Shown: positions 37,465 to 46,090, counted from the first letter of the stretch. The stretch is 64,000 bases of DNA from Opitutia bacterium (GCA_016187945.1 JACPIT010000002.1:124001-188000), one strand, 5' to 3'. Notes: generated by a model not told the origin, from the letters alone. Numbers and translations: made by a program.

Positions 37465-38427
37465 TCAGCCTGAACCGCTGCGCGTGGTGACGTCCACGAT
37501 CGGCGTCTTGGGCGTCGTGTCGCCTTGCGTGTCCGTTTTGTTGTCGGATTTCTGGTCCGTCTTCGAGTCGGTCGTCGTGTCCGCACCCGGCGTCGTGGTG
37601 TTCGTCTGCTGCGCCGCTTCGTTCTGCTCGGCTTCGGTGAAGGTGGTGGATTGTTGCGCTTGTTGGATGGCCTGCGTCACGGCGTTCGTGATCGCTTGGG
37701 AGGACTCCGTCGAGATCGGCTGGGTTGTGTTCACCTGCACCGAGGTGATTTGGTTCGTCACCGGATCGACGGTGGCGACGGCGGTGACTTCCTGGCCGTC
37801 GGTGACGGCGACTTCGTTCGTGGTGCCCTCCTGCGTCGTGGTGCCGCTGCCCGCGAGTTGCACGGTGCCGCTGAACGACACGTGGCCCTCGGCGGTGCTG
37901 AGCGTGAACGTCACCTGGCCGCCCGGCTCGAAGCGCATGACGATGCGGAACGTGGTGCCGCGGATGCCGGCGGCGCCGACGGGGGTCTTGATGTTGAATT
38001 CGGAGCCGGCGTCTTTGTTGAGCTTCTTCACGTTGCCGACGACTTCGCCGTAGGCGAGGTTCAGGCGGGTTTTCGAGACGTTGGGCTCGGTTTGCAGATC
38101 GGCGACGGCGATGTCGCTGCCGAGCGGGTCCATCTTGAATTCCTCGACGGCGAGCCGGCTGTTGGCGCCGAGCCGGACGGACGCGCCGTTGGCGAACACG
38201 AGCACGACGCTCGAGTTTTCGCCGGTCGTGATAACGTCGGTCTCGATCACGGCCTGGCCTTCCTTGAGCGGGATCGACGTGGTGGCGTGGGCGGCGATTT
38301 TGGTGACGGTGCCGCTGAGGCGGACCGCTTTGATGGCGCCGGCCTGGGTTTGGGCCCAAGCGGCGAGCGGCGCCAGCGTGAGCGCGGCGACGAGGACGAA
38401 CAGGCGAAGGAAGACGCGGCGGTTCAT
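37465..38427 (-). CDS. FecR-domain secreted protein
   Basis: 320 residues. Signal peptide (1-25, ending AAWAQ). FecR-like domain about 30-180: LKEGQAVIETDVITTGENSS, VFANGASVRLGANSRLAVEE, FNIKTPVGAAGIRGTTFRIV. In such stand-alone proteins the domain is thought to bind envelope or surface polymers. It is not the sigma-regulator FecR since no TM-anchored N-terminus or adjacent ECF sigma/TonB gene exists. The C-terminal third (210-320) is Gln/Thr/Asp-rich, low complexity, and probably disordered. Divergent from the DEAD helicase with 221 bases between. Confidence 0.85.
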   Translation of the reverse strand: MNRRVFLRLFVLVAALTLAPLAAWAQTQAGAIKAVRLSGTVTKIAAHATTSIPLKEGQAVIETDVITTGENSSVVLVFANGASVRLGANSRLAVEEFKMDPLGSDIAVADLQTEPNVSKTRLNLAYGEVVGNVKKLNKDAGSEFNIKTPVGAAGIRGTTFRIVMRFEPGGQVTFTLSTAEGHVSFSGTVQLAGSGTTTQEGTTNEVAVTDGQEVTAVATVDPVTNQITSVQVNTTQPISTESSQAITNAVTQAIQQAQQSTTFTEAEQNEAAQQTNTTTPGADTTTDSKTDQKSDNKTDTQGDTTPKTPIVDVTTRSGSG

Positions 38428-38648
38428 GGGCGGGTGGATTGGCGCAAGCAGTAGGCGTTTTTCGGGTGGTTAGCGAGGACGCATCCGGAACGGGGGCAAG
38501 TTTACAGATATTGCGCAATTCGCGCAGAATCTTTCGCGACGACGTGCGGCGCGGGGCGGGCGCAACGCGGCGGGTGCGAATGGCGGGCCGCGCGGGGGCG
38601 GGCGAGTTTGCGCTGTGCATTCGCGGCGAACGCGGACACTTTGGGTCC

Positions 38649-40571
38649 ATGGAAAAACGTCCGTTCGCCGAACTCGGCCTCTCGCCTGAAATCCTGAAAG
38701 CCGTCGACAAAATGGGTTTCGAGGAGGCGTCGCCGATCCAGACTGCCGTCATCCCGCACGCGCTCGCCGGCAAGGACGTCGTCGGCCAATCGGCGACCGG
38801 CTCGGGCAAGACCGCGGCGTTCGCGATCCCGGCGATCGAGAAGATCGATCCGGCGAAACGCGCCGTGCAGGCGCTCGTGCTGTGTCCGACGCGCGAACTG
38901 GCGGTGCAGGTCGCCGAGGAAGTGGGGAAGCTCGGAGCGTTCAAGCGTGGTCTGCTCGAGTTGCCGATCTACGGCGGCCAAAGCTACGAGCGGCAATACC
39001 GCGGACTCGCGGCGGGCGCGCAGATCGTCATCGGCACGCCGGGACGCGTGATGGACCACATGGAACGCGGCTCGCTGAAACTCGACGCGCTTCGCATCGT
39101 CGTGCTGGACGAGGCCGACCGGATGCTCGACATGGGTTTCCGCGACGACATCGAGCGCATCCTCAGCGCGGTGCCGGAAACGCGGCAGCTCCTGTTTTTC
39201 TCGGCGACGATGCCGCGCCCGATCCAGGAAATGATCAAGCGCTACAGCCGCGATCCGGCGTGGGTGCGGATCGAGGCGCACGCGGCCAATGCACCGCAGG
39301 TCGAGCAGGTTTTCTACGAAGTCGACCGCCGCTCGAAGGGCGAGGCGCTCACGCGGCTGATCGATCTGCACGATTTCCGCTATGGCATCATTTTCTGCTC
39401 CACGAAGGTGATGGTCGACGAACTCGACGAGCAACTCCACGCGCGCGGCTACGCCGTGGACCGCCTGCACGGCGACCTGAGCCAGATGCAGCGCGACCGC
39501 GTGATGGAAAAGTTCCGGCGGCGCGGTTTCGAGTTTCTCATCGCCACGGACGTCGCGGCGCGCGGCCTCGACGTCGACGACCTCGAAGTGGTGTTCAATT
39601 ACGATCTGCCGAACGACGCCGAGGACTACACGCATCGCATCGGGCGCACGGGCCGCGCGGGCAAGACCGGCGTGGCGATGACGTTCGTGTGCGGACGCGA
39701 GATCTACAAGCTCCAGAGCATGGCGCATTACGCGCGCCTGAAGATCGCTCGCGGCCGCATCCCGTCGCTCGGCGAAGTCGAGGAGGCGAAGCAGGAGGCG
39801 TTCGTCGAAAAACTCCGCCGCGTGCTCGACGCGAAACAGTTCCGCTCGCACGACGGGATCGTCGATTCGCTGCTCGAGCAAGGCTATGCGAGCACCGACA
39901 TCGCTTCGGCATTGATCCATTTGCTGCAAGGCGGCTCGGACGCGGCGATTCCCGACGAGGATTCGGCGCCAGCCAAACCTGCCGCCGCCGCACCGGCGAT
40001 TAAGCCGCCGCCAGCATGGGTGGTCGCGGCGAAAGCCGGGAAGGTCGAGCGCGTTGACCCCAACGCGGGCAAGGCGCCCGTTGCCGCTCCGATCGCGAAG
40101 CCCGAACCTCGGGTGGACGAGAGCGCGTCGATGAGCCAAACGGCGCCCAAGGGCTCGCTCGCCTCAGGCGAGTCAACGCGCTCCGCCTCGGCCACGCCGA
40201 CCGGCGGCGGAGAGCGCGGCTCGCGTCTGCACCCGGTCGCCGAGTCGCTCCGCGAGGCGCGCGTCGAAGCGGGCGCGCCGAAGTCCAAGAAGCGCGGCTA
40301 CGAGCGCAAGCCGCGCACGGGGCGCGAGCCGGGATTCACCACGATCGCGTTCAACATCGGCGCGCAGCACGAAGTCACGCCCGCCGACCTCGTCGGCAAG
40401 ATCGCCGGCGTCACGCGTCTGCCGGCATCGATCGTGGGCGCGATCGACATTCACGAGACGCACGCGCACGTCGATGTGGCCAGCGAGGTCGCGGACACGG
40501 TTTTGAAAAAGCTCGACGGCATCCGCCTCAAAGATGTCGCGCTGCGGCCGGCGGTCGTCACGACGACGTGA
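38649..40571 (+). CDS. DEAD-box RNA helicase with DbpA-like RNA-binding domain
   Basis: ATP-dependent RNA unwinding in ribosome assembly or mRNA turnover. 640 residues: Q motif (FEEASPIQTAVIP), ATGSGKT, PTRELAVQ, VLDEADRMLDMG, FFSATMP, HRIGRTGRAGK; Ala/Pro-rich linker about 435-560; C-terminal DbpA domain (about 565-635: GFTTIAFNIGAQHEVTPADLVGKIAG). Closest to the DeaD/CsdA group. The linker contains repeat-like DNA with the GAGCGCGTTGAC core (40049-40180). The ATG at 38649 starts at MEKRPFAELGLS; the open frame reaches back to 38439 but looks non-coding. Confidence 0.93.
   Translation: MEKRPFAELGLSPEILKAVDKMGFEEASPIQTAVIPHALAGKDVVGQSATGSGKTAAFAIPAIEKIDPAKRAVQALVLCPTRELAVQVAEEVGKLGAFKRGLLELPIYGGQSYERQYRGLAAGAQIVIGTPGRVMDHMERGSLKLDALRIVVLDEADRMLDMGFRDDIERILSAVPETRQLLFFSATMPRPIQEMIKRYSRDPAWVRIEAHAANAPQVEQVFYEVDRRSKGEALTRLIDLHDFRYGIIFCSTKVMVDELDEQLHARGYAVDRLHGDLSQMQRDRVMEKFRRRGFEFLIATDVAARGLDVDDLEVVFNYDLPNDAEDYTHRIGRTGRAGKTGVAMTFVCGREIYKLQSMAHYARLKIARGRIPSLGEVEEAKQEAFVEKLRRVLDAKQFRSHDGIVDSLLEQGYASTDIASALIHLLQGGSDAAIPDEDSAPAKPAAAAPAIKPPPAWVVAAKAGKVERVDPNAGKAPVAAPIAKPEPRVDESASMSQTAPKGSLASGESTRSASATPTGGGERGSRLHPVAESLREARVEAGAPKSKKRGYERKPRTGREPGFTTIAFNIGAQHEVTPADLVGKIAGVTRLPASIVGAIDIHETHAHVDVASEVADTVLKKLDGIRLKDVALRPAVVTTT
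40049..40180. repeat. Family N repeat within the DEAD-helicase linker
   Basis: GAGCGCGTTGACCCCAACGCG-type words near 40049 and GAGTCAACGCGCTCC near 40170 form an inverted pair with the same core as the infA terminator. It encodes part of the disordered linker (ERVDPNAG ... SGESTRSA). Confidence 0.55.
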
Positions 40572-40582
40572 CGGGGCGAGGG

Positions 40583-40642
40583 CGCGCGGTGCTTCAGCCC
40601 GCGCTGAGAGTGCCCCGGCGCGGGCTGAAGCACCGCGCTACG
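40583..40642. repeat. Double-hairpin repeat, family C
   Basis: GCGCGGTGCTTCAGCCCGCG and GCGGGCTGAAGCACCGCGCT are perfect inverted arms. The rest of the gap, to 40850, shows no gene I can support. Confidence 0.9.
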
Positions 40643-40851
40643 CTGCGACGGTCGGCTCACCCGCGTGCATCGCACGTTGGTTTGTCTCCGCGAGCCCAAC
40701 GTTGTCGGGGCTGCCTGTCGGGTCGTAGCGTTGGCGAAGGGCCGATGTTCGCCGAGCTGGCGTGCGTGCGTCGCGACCCGGCTGGCTGGCTACTTCGTCG
40801 CTACGTCGCGCGGGTTGTCGCGGTCGACGCGAAAAAGGCCGGACGTGCCGC

Positions 40852-40880
40852 TTGACACGAGTTATTCACACCCGTAACGA
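40852..40880 (+). promoter_or_regulatory. Possible promoter of the HNH gene
   Basis: TTGACA at 40852-40857, a perfect -35, with TAACGA at 40875-40880 after 17 bases. The -10 is weak and overlaps the hairpin described next. Confidence 0.3.
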
Positions 40881-40889
40881 AACGGGTGT
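40868..40889 (+). promoter_or_regulatory. Hairpin immediately before the HNH start codon
   Basis: ACACCCGT (40868-40875) and ACGGGTGT (40882-40889) form an 8-bp perfect stem, loop of 6. The ATG is at 40891. It could block ribosome access or be an operator. Confidence 0.55.
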
Positions 40890-40890
40890 C

Positions 40891-41508
40891 ATGCTTACCG
40901 CGCTCGATCAGCCGGTGTTGGTGCTCAACCGCCTTTGGCAGGCGGTGAACATCATCGGTGCGCGCCGAGCCTTCGCTTTGCTGGCCCGCGGTCACGCGCA
41001 GGTCGTCCACCAGACCGACGATGCGTTCAAGACGTTCTCGCTGCTGGATTGGGTGGATTTCTCGGTCTACAACCCGCCGCTCGACGCGCTGGAGACGGTG
41101 CACACGGTGAGCCGCTCGATCCGCCTGCCGCGCGTGATCCTGCTGACGTTTTTCGACAAGCTGCCCTGCAAGGAGCTGAAGCTGACGCGCAACAACGTCT
41201 TCGAGCGCGACGGCGACCGCTGCCAGTATTGCGGGACGGTCTACGACCGCGAGCAACTGAACCTCGACCACGTCATCCCGCGCCACTACGGCGGCAAGAC
41301 GACGTGGGAGAACATCGTGTGCTCGTGCGTGAAGTGTAACACGAAAAAGGCCAACCGCCTCCCGCACGAGGCGCACATGCGATTGATGCGCAAACCGGTC
41401 CGCCCGAAGTGGCGTCCGGTGATCTCGCTCGTGCTCGGCAACCACGGCCACGAAAAGTGGAAGGATTTCCTCGACGTTGCGTATTGGAACGTGGAACTCG
41501 AGGAATAG
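40891..41508 (+). CDS. HNH endonuclease-domain protein
   Basis: 205 residues. The C-terminal half has a complete HNH/zinc site: Cys111-x2-Cys114 (CQYC), Asp126-His127 (NLDHVIPRHYGG), Asn141, Cys146-x2-Cys149 (CVKCN). The N-terminal 100 residues (DQPVLVLNRLWQAVNIIGAR, FSVYNPP, SRSIRLPRVILL) are shared with a widely conserved, single-copy HNH family of unknown role, present in Cyanobacteria, Verrucomicrobia and others. Not clearly part of a phage or restriction system. Start ATG 41508-side frame extends to 40762, but 40891 fits the family N-terminus. Confidence 0.88.
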   Translation: MLTALDQPVLVLNRLWQAVNIIGARRAFALLARGHAQVVHQTDDAFKTFSLLDWVDFSVYNPPLDALETVHTVSRSIRLPRVILLTFFDKLPCKELKLTRNNVFERDGDRCQYCGTVYDREQLNLDHVIPRHYGGKTTWENIVCSCVKCNTKKANRLPHEAHMRLMRKPVRPKWRPVISLVLGNHGHEKWKDFLDVAYWNVELEE

Positions 41509-41550
41509 GCACACCCCGCCATTGCGTTAGCTACCCCAAGCAAACCCGAA

Positions 41551-41579
41551 AACGGCCGGCCCACGCACCGGCCGTTTTT
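41551..41579 (+). terminator. Rho-independent terminator after the HNH gene
   Basis: AACGGCCGG (41551-41559) pairs with CCGGCCGTT (41568-41576), followed by a T-run. From here to 41808 I see no gene. Confidence 0.85.
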
Positions 41580-41730
41580 GTTTGGGGGCCGACGAGCGAC
41601 AGCGTAGGGCCACGAGTTTCGCTGTCCGCCGGCAATCGCGACGCGGGGTCGGGCGGCGCTCCGAGCGAAGCGAGAAGACCGGACGCGAAGCGGTCCGGAA
41701 CATCCCTTCGCCGCCGTGACGCACCTCAGG

Positions 41731-41760
41731 TAGGGCGAGTCGTCCCGACGAGCCGTAGCG
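41731..41760. repeat. Single arm of a family A repeat
   Basis: GGTAGGGCGAGTCGTCCCGA followed by CGAGCCG; the usual inverted partner is missing or decayed. Confidence 0.65.
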
Positions 41761-41808
41761 GTCGCACGCGAGAGCCCACGCCCTGCCTGCGCGAGCGCAA
41801 ACGTGCGC

Positions 41809-41982
41809 CTACTTCGCTAAACGCGCGCGCAGCGCGCCGATGCCCCAGATCAATCCGGCGAGACTCAGGATCACAAAGTAGGCGCGGAAGCGCGCCGGCA
41901 CGCCGCGGAAGACCAGCAGCACGACGAGGCATGCGACGAGCCAGACGAGCATCACGAGGGCGGCGAGGAGGCGTGGGCGCAT
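41809..41982 (-). CDS. Small membrane protein, 57 residues
   Basis: A short open frame with the composition of a real membrane protein. Residues 5-26 (LLAALVMLVWLVACLVVLLV) and 34-52 (AYFVILSLAGLIWGIGALR) are two hydrophobic helices, joined by the polar turn FRGVPARFR, with a basic N-terminus (MRPR) and C-terminus (RARLAK). It is a typical two-helix hairpin. No family is recognised and no function can be given. It lies alone on the minus strand between the HNH terminator and a repeat cluster. Confidence 0.6.
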   Translation of the reverse strand: MRPRLLAALVMLVWLVACLVVLLVFRGVPARFRAYFVILSLAGLIWGIGALRARLAK

Positions 41983-42015
41983 GCGGCGGGTGTTTGGAAA
42001 CGTGGAGCGAGAAGT

Positions 42016-42089
42016 TGGTCGCAGCCGACGGGAGGAGGCGGTGAGCGTTCGCTGCGGAGGAAGACAGCCTCCTCACGTCGGCTGCGACG
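42016..42089. repeat. Double-arm repeat (GTCGCAGCCGACGGGAGGAG)
   Basis: GTCGCAGCCGACGGGAGGAG and GCCTCCTCACGTCGGCTGCG inverted. With the two next elements it occupies most of the 457-base gap 41983-42439, where no gene is seen. Confidence 0.8.
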
Positions 42090-42219
42090 ACCACGTCGGT
42101 TGCTACGATCGTGTCGACTGCTGCGATCGTGCAGCGAAAGGCGGGTGAAGGTGAAGCCCAAGTTGCCCGCGCGCTGCGCGCCGTCGGCGCCAGTCGGCGG
42201 TGAGCGTTGCGTCTGGTGA

Positions 42220-42281
42220 GTAGCGCGGTGCTTTAGCCCGCGCAGGCGGATTTTCAGGGCGGGCTGAAGCACCGCGCTACC
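42220..42281. repeat. Double-hairpin repeat, family C
   Basis: GTAGCGCGGTGCTTTAGCCC and GGGCTGAAGCACCGCGCTAC inverted arms. Confidence 0.9.
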
Positions 42282-42302
42282 CCAAGCCCGCGCTCGCGAG
42301 AG

Positions 42303-42382
42303 TTGTAGGAGCGGCTTTACGCCGCGATTGTTTGGCGGAGCGCATGCCGCGCTCGTGTCGCGGCGTAAAGCCGCTCCTACAA
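42303..42382. repeat. Double-hairpin repeat, family B
   Basis: TTGTAGGAGCGGCTTTACGC and GCGTAAAGCCGCTCCTACAA inverted arms with a 40-base spacer. Confidence 0.92.
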
Positions 42383-42439
42383 TGCCAGAAAGGCGCTTCG
42401 CCGCGCCGGCTGTATTCTCCCGCTCACGATTCTCCCGCG

Positions 42440-44152
42440 TCAGGACCGCAGCGGCAGTGTCACGCGCATCGTCGTGCCTTGCGGGCTCGTGCTCACGAGG
42501 GCGAGTTCGCCGTGGTGGTCTTTCACGATGCGTTGCGCGATGCCGAGGCCGAGGCCGGTGCCGTCGGCACGGCCGGAAAGGAACGACTCGAAGATGCGCG
42601 TCTGGATCGCCTCGGGGATGCCGGTGCCGGTGTCGGCGAAATCGATGTGCACGACCGGCCCGGTCGCTGCGGTCGCCTCGGCGAACGTCACCGCGAGCGC
42701 GCCGCCGTGCGGCATGGCCTGGACGGCGTTGAGCGCGAGGTTGAGGAAAACCTGTTGGAGCTGGCCTTTGTTCGCCTCGACGTGCAGCGGACGCGCGGGG
42801 GGGGCGTAGCGGAGCTGCACGCCGGACTGGCCGAGCTTCGCGCGCAAGAGGAGGAGCGTGTCTTCGACGATGCCGGCGAGCTGCCAGCGCGAGTGCAGCA
42901 CGCCGGGCGTGCGCGCGAAGGAGAGCACGCGCGTGACGATGCCTTCGAGTTGCTCGATTTTTTCGGTGATGACCTGGAGGTCGCGGCGGCGCGGGTCGTC
43001 GGGGGCGAAATCGGTGCCGAGCGCGCCGTGGAGAAGTTTGATCACCGTGAGCGGATTGCGGATCTCGTGCGCGATCTCGGCGGCGAGCAGGCCGAGCGTC
43101 GTGAGCGTCTGCGTCTTGCGCAGCGATTCCTCCGACTGGAAAACGCGGGCGTAGAGCCGGGCGTTGTGCAGGGCGACGGACGCGAAGCTCGCGAGGGCGG
43201 CGAGGAGGCGTTTCTCGGCGTCGGAGAAGCGGTGCGGGCGGTTCGTGTAGATCGCGAGCACGCCGGTCGGCGCACCGTCGACGAGCAGCGGCGCGGCGAG
43301 CATCGAGCAGAGTTCGGGATCGGCCGGCAGGTCGACGGCGCCGTGGCCGGTGGTGCCGGTGAGTTCCTGAAACTCGACAACTTTGCCGAGTCGGAGGGCG
43401 CTCGCGATCAGCGAGTTTTCGTGCGTGAACGGCTCGCGGCGGAGCGTGGCGTCGGAGAAGCTGAGTTCGCTGCTCCACGCTTGAAGCTCGAACATCCGCT
43501 GCGACGGATCGCAGGCGTGCAGCGTGCAGAGGCGCGCGTCGAACAGGCTGCGGCCCGAGCGCGTGAGCGTGGTGAGCAGGTCGCTCTCTTCGAGGCGGGC
43601 GACGAGCGAGTGGCCGAGTTCGACGAGCGTCTCGAGTTGCGCGGATTCGCGCTGGAGGCGGTCGAGCTGCCAGATGCGATGCAGCATGCGGCTGGCTTGC
43701 TGGGCGAAGCGCGCGAGGCGCGCGAGGTCGCGTTCGGAGAACGCGTGCGGCTTGTCGGAGTCGAGATTGAGGCACCCGATCGCGTGCTCGCCGTAGAGGA
43801 GCGGCGCGGCCATTTCGCAGCGCACGGTGGCGCGCGCGGCGATGTAGCGCGCGTCGAGCGTGACGTCGGGGACGAGCAGCGGCTCGCGGTTCAGCGTGGC
43901 CCAGCCGGTGACGCCTTGGCCGAGTTTCAGGGCGAAATTGCCGGTGTCGGTGGGCAGGCCGTGATGCTTGGAAATCTCGAGATAGCCGGTGTGCGGGTTG
44001 AGCAGGCAGAGCGAGCCGCTGTCGGCGGGGAAGGCGCGCATCAGCTCGCTGAGCAGCGCGTTCTCCGCGGCGGCGACGCTCACGTCGTCGGACGCGAGCG
44101 CGGCGATGCGGTAGAGCACAGCGAGGTCGCGAGGGTCGGCGTCGGTTTCCAT
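42440..44152 (-). CDS. Sensor histidine kinase with two GAF domains
   Basis: 570 residues, no membrane helix, so a cytoplasmic sensor. Order: GAF 1 (about 10-165, LYGEHAIGCLNLDSDKPHAF at its end), GAF 2 (about 185-335, VDGAPTGVLAIYTNRPHRFS), coiled segment, dimerisation/phospho-acceptor helix with His362 (AAEIAHEIRNPLTVIKLL), and ATPase domain with N box (QVFLNLALNAVQAMPHGG), G1 (DTGTGIPE) and G2 (DGTGLGLGI). Similar to NtrB-type kinases. No regulator gene is adjacent; the lone receiver protein at 29252 is a conceivable partner but this is guesswork. Start ATG 44152 begins METDADPRDLAVLY; the longer frame overlaps the ACT gene. Confidence 0.92.
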   Translation of the reverse strand: METDADPRDLAVLYRIAALASDDVSVAAAENALLSELMRAFPADSGSLCLLNPHTGYLEISKHHGLPTDTGNFALKLGQGVTGWATLNREPLLVPDVTLDARYIAARATVRCEMAAPLLYGEHAIGCLNLDSDKPHAFSERDLARLARFAQQASRMLHRIWQLDRLQRESAQLETLVELGHSLVARLEESDLLTTLTRSGRSLFDARLCTLHACDPSQRMFELQAWSSELSFSDATLRREPFTHENSLIASALRLGKVVEFQELTGTTGHGAVDLPADPELCSMLAAPLLVDGAPTGVLAIYTNRPHRFSDAEKRLLAALASFASVALHNARLYARVFQSEESLRKTQTLTTLGLLAAEIAHEIRNPLTVIKLLHGALGTDFAPDDPRRRDLQVITEKIEQLEGIVTRVLSFARTPGVLHSRWQLAGIVEDTLLLLRAKLGQSGVQLRYAPPARPLHVEANKGQLQQVFLNLALNAVQAMPHGGALAVTFAEATAATGPVVHIDFADTGTGIPEAIQTRIFESFLSGRADGTGLGLGIAQRIVKDHHGELALVSTSPQGTTMRVTLPLRS

Positions 44153-44250
44153 CTCAGCGGGATGAGATGACGGGTTTGCCGGTGCTTGAGGAGCGAATTC
44201 TAGGTCAAAGTCGCACTCGACTGCGCGAGCGGGAGGGCCCTCGGAAGCGA

Positions 44251-44320
44251 GGTAGCGGAATTCGTGAGAATTTCGCGGCCGGTTTCGCGAGAAGGCGAAA
44301 GCCTCACGGCTTCCGCTACG
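44251..44320. repeat. Double-hairpin repeat, family G (GTAGCGGAAGCCGTGAGGCT)
   Basis: GTAGCGGAATTCGTGAGAAT at the left and GAAAGCCTCACGGCTTCCGC at the right are inverted arms; the left one also folds on itself. It lies between the kinase and ACT genes. Confidence 0.75.
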
Positions 44321-44328
44321 TCCGGACG

Positions 44329-45129
44329 TCAGCTCAACGCCATCCCGGCGGCGGCGGCGAGCGCGTCGCGCAGGTGACGGAGGCGCACCGCGTCCACGGG
44401 GCGGTTGTCCGCTGGTTCGAGGTGGAAAGCGTCGATCGCGAGGCCGCGCTCCGTGTGCACGCGGGCGGCGGCGAGGCTGAAGCCTTGATCGGAAATCACC
44501 TGGCCGACGCGATAGAGCAGGCCGAAACGATCCGCCGCGTGGATCTCGACGATCACGCGGGGAGTGGAGATTTCGAGATACACCTCGACGACGGGTGCAT
44601 CGAGCGAGGCGGCGGGCGCGGCGAACTTCGCGGCTTGGGCGCGGATGGCGGGCGCGAGATCCTTGTTGCCGACGAGAGCGGACTCGACGGTGCGGGAGAA
44701 GACTTCGCGCGCGAGTTCGTCCTGCACGGCGCCGTGCGCGGCGTCGGTGACGACGAAGCTGTCGATCGCGATGTGGTCGGTGCGCGTGGTGATGCGCGCG
44801 GAAAGGATGTTGAGGCCCGCGACGCTGAGCGCGCCGGCGAGTTTGTAGAACAGGCCGGCGCGGTCCCACGTGACGACGTGCGCGACGCTGCAGCCGCGCT
44901 CGGGGATGTCGCGCCACTCGATCACGGGACGCAGCGAGCCGAGCGAGTCGGCGGCCGAGATGTTATGCAGCAGGCGATTCACCATCCCGATGTGCAGCGC
45001 GACATCCGCCTCGTCCGTCTGGGCAAAGTAGCGCTCGGGGAGGAGATTGAAATGCGCGGCAATCTCCTCGGCGCTGACGCCGGAAACGGACTGGGCGATG
45101 TGCTGTTGGCTGATCAAGTGTCGCTTCAT
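44329..45129 (-). CDS. Stand-alone double ACT-domain protein, GlnD-tail-like
   Basis: 266 residues. Two ACT domains: about 85-150 (CSVAHVVTWDRAGLFYKLAG, ALSVAGLNILSARITTRTDH) and about 190-262 (VIVEIHAADRFGLLYRVGQV, FSLAAARVHTERGLAIDAFH). This tandem resembles the C-terminal glutamine-sensing part of GlnD (PII uridylyltransferase), but the nucleotidyltransferase and HD domains are absent. It could sense an amino acid and control another protein. The N-terminal 80 residues (HLISQQHIAQSVSGVSAEEI) are helical without recognised family. Upstream of the GAF kinase on the same strand by 176 bases, with a repeat between. Confidence 0.85.
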   Translation of the reverse strand: MKRHLISQQHIAQSVSGVSAEEIAAHFNLLPERYFAQTDEADVALHIGMVNRLLHNISAADSLGSLRPVIEWRDIPERGCSVAHVVTWDRAGLFYKLAGALSVAGLNILSARITTRTDHIAIDSFVVTDAAHGAVQDELAREVFSRTVESALVGNKDLAPAIRAQAAKFAAPAASLDAPVVEVYLEISTPRVIVEIHAADRFGLLYRVGQVISDQGFSLAAARVHTERGLAIDAFHLEPADNRPVDAVRLRHLRDALAAAAGMALS

Positions 45130-45280
45130 GGATGCCGGAACCGTGCCAAGGGTTTTGAGAAATTGCCGGGAAATCGGGGAGCGGCGAGCGGCTTTTTCTC
45201 GAAAAGCGCGGCATGTGGGCGGCGCTGAAAAATTCCAGTTGACGGCGATTCCGCGCGACTCTTACCTCGGCCTCTCTCAC

Positions 45281-45356
<76 letters not shown>

Positions 45357-45363
45357 TTTTACG

Positions 45364-45390
45364 AAAACCGCTGGTTTCCAGCGGTTTTTT
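45364..45390 (+). terminator. Terminator of tRNA-Gly
   Basis: AAAACCGCTGG (45364-45374) and CCAGCGGTTTT (45378-45388) with a 3-base loop and a T-run to 45390. Confidence 0.9.
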
Positions 45391-45406
45391 CGTTATCAGC
45401 AGGGTC

Positions 45407-46090
45407 GTGAACGCCGCTGAATTCTTCGCTCTTCCGCCGTCGCTGGCGCGCTTCGCGCCGTTTTTCCCGGCCGATGTGCCGCCGTGGGAGTGGCTGAAGA
45501 AGATCGGAGCGGCGCTGGGGTCCGTGGAGTTCGGCCACCTGGCGCTCGCGCTTCCGCCGGGCGTGCACATCGAGGGCAAAGTCTGGCTCGATCGCACCGT
45601 GAAGCTCCCGCCCTACGCGACGATCGTCGGGCCGGCGTGGATCGGCGCGGGCACGGAGATCCGCCCGGGGGCATTCATTCGCGGCAACGTCATCGCGGGC
45701 GCCGGCTGCGTCATGGGCAACGCCAGCGAGTTCAAAAACTGCCTGCTGCTCGATGGCGTGCAGGCGCCGCACTACAACTACGTCGGCGACTCCATCCTCG
45801 GCAACAAGGCCCACCTCGGCGCCGGCGTCATCTGCTCCAATCTCCGCCTCGACCAGGCGGAAATCGTCGTGAAACTCCCCGACGGCAGCGCCGCGCCGAC
45901 CGGTTTGCGCAAATTTGGCGCCGTGCTCGGCGACAAAGCCGAGGTCGGCTGCAACGCCGTGCTCAACCCCGGCACGCTGCTCGGCCCGCGCGCGCTCGTG
46001 ATGCCGTGCACGCCCTTCAGCGGTTATTTGCCGCCGGCCACGATCGCCCGCACGCGCACTACGATCGCGACGATCGAGCGTCGCGATTGA
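45407..46090 (+). CDS. Left-handed beta-helix (hexapeptide-repeat) protein
   Basis: 227 residues. Hexapeptide repeats from about 70 to 190: IVGPAWIGAGTEIRPGAFIR, GNVIAGAGCVMGN, VGDSILGNKAHLGAGVICSN, GDKAEVGCNAVLNPGTLLGP. This is the acyl/nucleotidyl-transferase beta-helix, as in the C-terminal part of GlmU-like or sugar-nucleotide pyrophosphorylases, but no nucleotidyltransferase domain is present. The N-terminal 65 residues include PPWEWLKKIG. It probably acts on a nucleotide sugar or as an acetyltransferase; the substrate is unknown. Start is GTG 45407 with AGCAGGG four bases upstream; an earlier frame would overlap the tRNA. Confidence 0.82.
   Translation: MNAAEFFALPPSLARFAPFFPADVPPWEWLKKIGAALGSVEFGHLALALPPGVHIEGKVWLDRTVKLPPYATIVGPAWIGAGTEIRPGAFIRGNVIAGAGCVMGNASEFKNCLLLDGVQAPHYNYVGDSILGNKAHLGAGVICSNLRLDQAEIVVKLPDGSAAPTGLRKFGAVLGDKAEVGCNAVLNPGTLLGPRALVMPCTPFSGYLPPATIARTRTTIATIERRD

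Noticed and set aside
37465-38427. FecR sigma-factor regulator
   Set aside because: It has a cleavable signal peptide, a disordered tail and no neighbouring ECF sigma or TonB receptor gene; only the domain name is shared.
42303-42382. CRISPR array
   Set aside because: Repeats occur as inverted pairs with one spacer, not as regular direct repeats with many spacers, and no cas genes are present.
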